Below are positions 57,611 to 64,000 of a DNA stretch of 64,000 nucleotides, piece after piece (within the stretch, counting starts at the first letter, position 1; the number at the start of each line of letters is the position of its first letter). This DNA is from Symsagittifera roscoffensis (taxonomy: Eukaryota; Xenacoelomorpha; Acoela; Convolutidae). A model generated the notes under the pieces. That model was not told where the DNA came from and did not search any database. It saw only the letters and a program-made list of their open reading frames with translations. The position numbers were made by a program, and so were the translations under genes. The DNA is taken from NCBI RefSeq assembly GCF_963678635.1, contig NC_087065.1:77197396-77261395 (forward strand). Reading direction: 5' to 3'.

Positions 57611-57732
57611 CGCGCGTTAATTGTCCCAAATTGGCCAAAATGGCAATCTTTAAACACCCATAACTTCACGAAAAATGGTCACTCACAGGTGAAATATGTT
57701 TTCAAATTTAAGCTCAAGACAACAATACCTTT
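57611..57732 (-). repeat. Dispersed repeat, inverted mate at 46.3 kb
   Basis: See 46,253-46,377; opposite orientation. Confidence 0.8.
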
Positions 57733-58358
57733 CGGCTTATATAAAAAAGGCATATAAGGAAAAAGGCTGCACGTGTTAAGTTTCGATTGAATCTTAGACT
57801 CTCCCTTAACGTTAATGAGCGTTTTCTTTAACTTCTATACACCTACTTCAGAATTGAAATATTTTGAAAAAGCCTTCGCTGCCATTGTTATTCAGATAAT
57901 CACAAAATAAAATGCCAACCATTGAAATATGGGATGAACTGTACAATATCCCACCCAAATGAATTTATGGGGGAGAAAATACGGGAGAAAAAAAATAACC
58001 TTGAGCAGAATTTTCACCCTACCAACAAATTTAAATAACCGGAAAATAAATAAAACGTCCACTCAATTAATTTTGTAGCCTCTCAAAGTTTAAAGTTGTT
58101 TGAGCAATTTAAAAATGAGCAAATTCAGACATTAGACATGCTTCGGGGAGGGCATTCTGGTAGGTCACTTAGTGGCCCGGGTTAGTAAATATGGAAAAAT
58201 GCTAGTGATACACTTTTCATGCAATTCCATACGAACAAAAAATTGCATGAAAGGTCTATGATTACTGATTTTTCATATATGGAAATTGTATGACAGGCAT
58301 TTTTCCGCAAACCGAAAAGAAGAATTTTTTTTTTTTACATTTAAGTTCTGACATAGAG
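57733..58358. other. No supported gene
   Basis: AT-rich flank of the gypsy element. Confidence 0.5.
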
Positions 58359-58577
58359 TGTTATTTCAGTTCATATAAACTGATTTGTCTGGAAACCATC
58401 ACATTGTCAATTCATCGGTGCCAATCAAATAATTACCGGCAGGTATTGGCCAACGGAGTCATCTGTCATCCTTGGTGTGACCACTATTTCTCACTATTAT
58501 GCTATTCTTTGAAAGAATAATTTCGTTTCTTTATTTACTGAAATTGAAATTTACACTCATTGAAACGAATTTTCAAC
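58359..58577 (+). repeat. 5' LTR of the second gypsy element
   Basis: Starts TGTTATTTCAG and shares AAACCATCACA, AATTACCGGCAGGTA, GGTGTGA and CTTTGAAAGA with 63,354-63,534. It ends just before the PBS. Confidence 0.6.
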
Positions 58578-58595
58578 GTGGCGCAGCCAACAGGC
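58578..58595 (+). other. Putative primer binding site
   Basis: TGGCGCAGCCAACAGG directly follows the LTR end; TGGCGC is a common start of gypsy-group primer sites. Confidence 0.55.
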
Positions 58596-59589
58596 CCAAG
58601 CGAAGGGAATCCATTTGGTGTAACCTGATTCTGGCTTATGAAATGCAGCGTACCGCTTTTGCTCTGGGAATTTTGGCATAATCGTTTTCAATTGGGCATG
58701 TTCGCCACAAACGGGATAAACCCCAAAAACTTCTTTTTCGACGGAACGCTCACGGCAACGCAGGTCGCAGCACTGCCAGGGGACGTGAACGGAAAGAACT
58801 GAACGGAAAGCGAACAGACCATAGTCTCTAATCTCTACCTGTGCATGGGGGAGAAAGGTCAGGATGAACATCACAACAGACGGCCGCATCTCGACCTAGG
58901 GGTGACCAGATATCCACAGGTCTTAGACGCTATAGAATCGGAATTTAAATCTTCCAACTACTGTTGAGGAAGCAACATATTAACGAGTCGCTCGAGCAAT
59001 TCCATTCGGAGCTCAGCGGGTTGACCGCAAGATGCAATTTACGCACATTGGAGGAATGAATTTTGAAGGATGTCATCATTGTCAACATAAACAACCGTGA
59101 AGCTCAAAATGAATTCATCAGCACCGACGGGCGGTGACCTGCAGATTAGGACTGAACCGGTCGGAATATCATCCGAGGGGGATATCGGAGTAATCGAGGA
59201 CAGCACCCACGGCGCGGATTTACCAGCGGCGAAATAAACCCAACCAGCAGGAGATGCTACAACTGTGACCTACCGCAGGGTCATACGCCAGAACACGGAA
59301 GTTCCGTTGGTTGGATATATCGATCTGAAGCCTCATCGCACTCTTGGGACTCGGAAAGCTCAAAAGATTGCTTGGTGATGTCAGTTCGGTCTAGATGCAC
59401 CCAACTTGAATTCGCGGGAGCTCAACTACCCTTACAGATACACTGGAAGACTGCACGCGTATGGATACACAGCGGACCACCTATTTCAATACTTACCATC
59501 GGAGAGCTGAAGTATACCCTTGGCGCGAGCAATGTCAGGCTGGAGGAACTGACACCGGAAGGCAACGAGTTTCGTGACTATGTAAACAA
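58596..59589 (+). pseudogene. Leader/gag-protease remnant
   Basis: Position and composition suggest the 5' coding part of the element, but I see no intact frame, zinc knuckle or protease motif; many stops. Confidence 0.4.
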
Positions 59590-60335
59590 CCCGCTAAAAC
59601 TGATGGGAACGATAGACGTGAGATTCAAGTCGAACAACTGGGAAACGATAGCAAGGATTCGAGTCATAGGAGACAACCGGCGAGTGCCCATAACACTGCA
59701 AGAAAAAATTGACGGCAAAATTGCTAAATTGTTAACCAAGGACACATCGAAAAACTGGAAGAGTCTTCAAATAAAAACTTCGTTTCGCCAATCGTAATCA
59801 CAGTTGAAAAAGACGGCTCGGTTTAACTAGCCCTCGAATCAAGAGAACTGAACAAACAAGTCCATATGAATAAGTACCAAATGCCTAATATGGAAGAATT
59901 AATGGACACGGTCGGACATACAATCAGCAAGAAAAAATTGTGGACATTTTTTTCAACAATGGGCTCACGTACTCATACGGGCAACTCCCTTTCAGCTCCA
60001 AAACGAGCGTACAATGTAATTTTTTACTAGTAGGAGGAAAATCAACCGGTACATACCACTTTAAAACGGGATTCTACGGCTTAACAACAATGCCCAAAGA
60101 TTTTCAACGAACAATGGATAGCATTCTTTCGGAATTTCCGCAGGCGCAAAAGTTTATAAACGATATACTAGTGTTCACAAAAGGTTCAGAAATCGACCAA
60201 ATCGGGACGGTTGAGAAAGTTTTACAAAAATTGAATAAGGAAAACATGTCTTCAATTGTTCTACATGCGCACCCTATCTCAACTAAATCCGAAATCCGTT
60301 TATGGGCTCACTTCACAGCCTATTTAAGTACCTAA
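59590..60335 (+). pseudogene. pol: Reverse transcriptase remnant
   Basis: Recognisable RT blocks: KYQMPNMEELMDTV, YSYGQLPF, CNFLLVGG, GTYHFKTGFYGLTTMP and FINDILVFTKG. The motif A Asp is lost at a frameshift near 59,955, and motif C reads FIND where FIDD/YIDD is expected. A stop follows DGSV (59,825). Not functional. Confidence 0.88.
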
Positions 60336-60403
60336 CTGCCCTAGCCGAACGAGACGTCCGCTTCACTTTGCTTTATCATTAAGCAGCAAAAAAAAACAAT
60401 TAC

Positions 60404-61348
60404 ATGTGGACAACGGAGTGTCAAACCGCGTTCAAAAATTTAAACAGGCAAGTGGCCAACGTAGTAGGGCTTAGACACTTTGAAGTTCATAGAGATTTAC
60501 GAATAGTATGTGATACAAGTCATAACGGTCTGGGGGCGGTTTTCGAGCAGTTAGGCCCCGAGGGTTGGAGGCCCATCTCAATTGCACCGAGATATCGGAA
60601 AGAAGCTGAAAAGAAATACTCAACCAACGAGTTCGAAAAGCTTGCAGTTGTGTGGGAGTTGGAATATTTCGGTAATTACATTTTAGGCCAAAAATTTTAC
60701 GTAATAACAGATTATGAAGCTTTAGTCTTCCTATTAAACGGAAACAACAAGAAAAATAAAACGAAGTTCGGTAGAGTCACAAGATGGTCAGACCGATTAA
60801 TTCTCTTCGATTTTCTAGTAGAACGCAAACCAGGGGTTAAAATTGGTTTGGCGGACTATTTATCTCGATATCCGAACGGCGATGCAGTACCGGTAAACAA
60901 ATATGATAACGTGTTCAGGGTAGCGAAATTAGGCTCAATATGTCGCGCCATGGGAGACGATCAGTTAAATTCCACAACGGGACCGGTAATTACATCATCC
61001 AAAGCGAAACTGTCCAATAAAATGAATTATGAAAGTATTCATCCACGAACTTGCCGCAGAGGGCCAGAGGACGTGATATCATGCGGTTGCAAATCAACCA
61101 ATCACAGCCAAGAAATTTACACGAACCAACGGTTAAGTAAGACGGAAGCAAATTTAGTTGAGGCTACTATTCATTCAAAATCATGTTGTTTAAAATTACG
61201 GGTCGAATATAGGAAAAATGGAAACAAGTTCCATGAACTTAGAACAATTTTAAAAAGACATCCCAATCTACATAGAAACGATGACGAAATTGAGGGTATA
61301 ATTACAACATCTCATCTAGACGTAATTCGAAAGAATCACATTCGATAA
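60404..61348 (+). pseudogene. pol: RNase H and connection region
   Basis: A 314-codon open frame: CDTSHNGLGAVFEQ, FEKLAVVWELEYF, YVITDYEALVFLL and LADYLSRYPN carry the four acidic residues. The second half is divergent. It is separated from RT by stops, so it is a fragment. Confidence 0.85.
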
Positions 61349-61374
61349 AAATTAACACAGTTCTTTCTTTATTT

Positions 61375-62423
61375 TTGGCGTATGCTGGAGAAACTGATCC
61401 CCCGATTGATTCCAACAACTTGGTCATGTCCCTTGTCCCAAGAGGATACAAAATGGTCAGCAAAATTACTTTGTTACCAGAACAATTTAATTTAAAATTT
61501 AAAGAATCAATTTATAAATCCGACCCCCAGGTTACTGTCATTCCAGATATGATAAAGGAGAGAGATCCAAACAAACATAACAAAACATATGCCATGAATC
61601 GTTATCACGCTCAATTCGTTAAGGAACTTCATGTCAGGGGAAACGTCGTTTGGATGGATGATAAACTAGTAATTCCAAAAGATTCAGCTATCGCTATTAA
61701 CAATCGAATCCATTATTACCACTACGGGAAATCAAATTTGTTTCAAGCCACCAAAGACATTTGGTTCCCCTGCATTTATCAATCGATCGCGTCTATCGCT
61801 TGAAATCGCGCAGTGTGTACGGCCTCTGGTAAGTATCACAAATCTATAAAACAGAAAAGTATTGTAGCGAAAATTAACGAAATTAAAGAATCTAATAAGT
61901 CTGCCCAACTAGAATTTTTGGTACCGAAATAATTACTAAATGAAATGAAAAAAGTGTTCTCCTGGCGGTTGACTGTTTTTCACATTGGCCGTCGGCGATG
62001 GTGCGCGGAAATAACCGATCGGACAAAAAGTTAAAGTTTTTCCGTATGTACATTGTAACCCATGGAGTGCCCCGAAAAATACATATTGACCAAGGGACGA
62101 AGTTTAAGTCCAATGACATTAAGGCACTTTGCCGAAGGGGTCGAAATAATAAAATCGCCTCTCAATTTCCGGATGCGAATACGGTCTTAAGATATCTCCC
62201 AAACAACATCCTTGCAATATCTAGAATGGCCAAGAGTAAAAAAAAAAGAGAAATCTGCCTGTTGAGTAGTAACGATAACGCGGTGCAGGACTTGCCACAT
62301 CCGGCGGATACAAACTGGGGTGTATGTTTGGATCTTGTAACGTCAAAAAAAGCCGTGACCACCCACGGAAACTTACAGAGGGACCACAACGCGACCAGCA
62401 GGATCAACCGACGGTCCGCATGA
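61375..62423 (+). pseudogene. pol: Integrase remnant
   Basis: 61,375-61,803 ends in the zinc-finger region (YYHYGKSN, KDIWFPC), stopped by a TGA before the usual Cys pair (61,801). The core continues with LAVDCFSHWPS at about 61,961 and HGVPRKIHIDQGTKF from about 62,054. The catalytic Glu is not recognisable after frameshifting. Confidence 0.82.
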
Positions 62424-63353
62424 CGGAAAACGCGGAACCACAGCCTGGGCAATCAGGCCAACTAAACCAACGAATTGGATACAGAAATCTCCACAGGTAT
62501 AGAATAATTAGTTCTATAGTAAAATCCCAAAGCGAGCTTACACTTACCTTAGAAAGCGGCGTTGTTTTTAGGAAGTCGGCAATCTCAATATCGAAGAACT
62601 CAAGCAGCCAAGCAGCAAAAAAAAAAACACCCGCGGGAGTGCCTCAGCCACCCAGCCCATAGAACCTGAGACGTAAGCAACTCGAACAAGCAGTTACTAA
62701 AGAACCGAAAACGAAAAAATCTAAAACAGCAGACGATTTGAAGCAGTGAGCGAATCGGAGAGCGAAGACGAAAGCGAAAACCTTCCCTGTGCAACGAGCC
62801 ACCGGAGCAAAGCATGCCTAGCCAAACGGACTGAAGCAAAGAAGTGGGCACAGCGAGCACGACAAAGACCGATGCGGCTATCGCACAAACGGATATCGCG
62901 CGCAAACCGAGGGAACCGAAAAAGCGCGTACAGAAGCAACGATTGGTATCCTATAGCAGTCAAGTTTCAAACAGCAGTCATAACAAGACAGTGTTTCGTA
63001 AAAGAGGGCGAAAGCGTACTGCGGTAAGGAAAAATGGCGAGGTCATGATTGACTAAATTTCGTGAAAAAAGAACGAGGAAGAGCGCGAAAAACGCCGGAG
63101 CGAAAAACTCTTACTGTTATAAAATTTTTGTTAAAGCCCAGGGAAAGGGCTGGTCATATTGAAACTCGTCCTACCACTCAAAGTCAGCACCGCCAGCTTG
63201 CGGCATTTTTAGTTCTGTTAGAACCATCCTATACATCAATCAGTCAATTTTCAATTCATCTGGGTATTAAAATTTTTGCCAAAAGTCAACTTCATATCTA
63301 AAGAGTTTTTCATCATTTGAGTATTTGCAATTTTTCAAATTTTTTTTCAGAGT
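62424..63353 (+). other. Post-integrase region, no intact gene
   Basis: Several short overlapping Arg/Ser/Lys-rich frames (62,324-63,301); none has a recognisable domain. Likely pol C-terminus and 3' UTR. Confidence 0.45.
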
Positions 63354-63534
63354 GCTATTTGATTTCATATAAGTTCTTTGGTCTGTAAACCATCACACTG
63401 TCAGTCATCTGTCAATCTATCCAAGCTAATTAAATAACGGCAGGTACCGGCCAGCAGCGTCGTCTGTCACCTTTGGTGTGAACTCTATTTCACACTCTTA
63501 GGCTATACTTTGAAAGATTAAGTTGGTTCATTTA
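63354..63534 (+). repeat. 3' LTR, truncated
   Basis: Matches 58,359-58,556 and then breaks exactly at the start of the duplicated RT segment. Confidence 0.6.
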
Positions 63535-64000
63535 CCCGCTAAAACTGATGGGAACGATAGACGTGAGATTCAAGTCGAACGACTGGTAAACGATAGTAAG
63601 GATTCGAGTCATAGGAGACAACCGGCGAGTGCCCATAACACTGCAAGAAAAAATTGACGGCAAAATTGCTAAATTGTTAACCAAGGACACATCGAAAAAC
63701 TGGAAGAGTCTTCAAATAAAAACTTCGTTTCGCCAATCGTAATCACAGTTGAAAAAGACGGCTCGGTTTAACTAGCCCTCGAATCAAGAGAACTGAACAA
63801 ACAAGTCCATATGAATAAGTACCAAATGCCTAATATGGAAGAATTAATGGACACGGTCGGACATACAATCAGCAAGAAAAAATTGTGGACATTTTTTTCA
63901 ACAATGGGCTCACGTACTCATACGGGCAACTCCCTTTCAGCTCCAAAACGAGCGTACAATGTAATTTTTTACTAGTAGGAGGAAAATCAACCGGTACATA
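63535..64000 (+). pseudogene. pol: Second copy of the broken RT segment
   Basis: Matches 59,590-60,055 base for base except for very few substitutions and with no gaps (offset 3,945). It shares the DGSV stop and the motif A frameshift. It continues beyond the window. Confidence 0.93.

Larger units (their letters stand above)
58359..63534 (+). mobile_element. Degenerate Ty3/gypsy element of a second lineage
   Basis: LTR-like ends (58,359-58,577 and 63,354-63,534, roughly 75% alike), a PBS, and in order RT, RNase H and integrase remnants, all on the plus strand. It is richer in G+C than the giant element and has no G depletion. Stops and frameshifts are throughout. The right LTR is cut at the join with the duplicated RT piece. 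Confidence 0.85.

Noticed and set aside
1-64000. CRISPR arrays, bacterial operons or phage modules
   Set aside because: No spaced direct repeats of CRISPR type and no bacterial gene organisation; the window is eukaryotic.

Overview
The window is eukaryotic, very probably from an invertebrate animal. It is AT-rich, has no bacterial gene packing, and contains splice-bounded exon candidates, a 1.2-kb tetranucleotide microsatellite, MITE-like elements with 8-bp target duplications, tandem segmental duplications and long LTR retroelements. I cannot name the species.

The main content is two related copies of a very large retrovirus-like Ty3/gypsy element, both on the minus strand. Copy 1 (1-17,575; its 3' end lies left of the window) is nearly intact. 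In its sense direction it reads: 5' LTR, PBS, about 1.2 kb of hairpin-rich leader, a small basic ORF, gag (1,037 aa), protease-RT-RNase H, one in-frame TGA, integrase, a gap with conserved direct repeats, a short ORF, two small hydrophobic ORFs, a Pro/Ser/Thr/Gln-rich frame with no ATG, env (872 aa), a 601-aa ORF of unknown function, and a 3' UTR. From the short ORF onward, each frame meets the next at or near its stop (TAAATG, ATGA, an interval of 5 nt, a 13-nt overlap, ATGA). Gag to pol needs a +1 shift. The sense strand is G-poor.

Copy 2 (27,202-41,950) is a decayed relative. It lacks about 3 kb spanning most of gag and the protease, has lost about 0.8 kb of the 601-aa ORF, and carries many stops and frameshifts, including a YLDD to YLHD change in RT. 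Its two LTRs are nevertheless about 97% identical over 257 bp. It independently supports the reality of the accessory ORFs.

Between the copies are the (CATA)n array, a GC-rich terminal exon that looks like a Stum/Spec3 membrane protein (19,609-19,808, +), a diverged tandem duplication with AAT-rich tracts, hAT-like MITEs (one carrying an almost perfect 2 x 86 bp palindrome) and another exon-like segment (22,262-22,429, +).

From 42 to 58 kb I see mostly unannotatable AT-rich DNA, with a 3 x 43 bp tandem repeat, two tRNA/SINE-like relics, a dispersed inverted repeat pair, and a young tandem array at 51.8-56.7 kb: two 1,863-bp units followed by two 600-bp sub-units, each with a poly(G) tract of a different length. 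The right end (58.36-63.53 kb, +) is a dead Ty3/gypsy element of another lineage. Its broken RT region is duplicated almost identically at 63,535-64,000.
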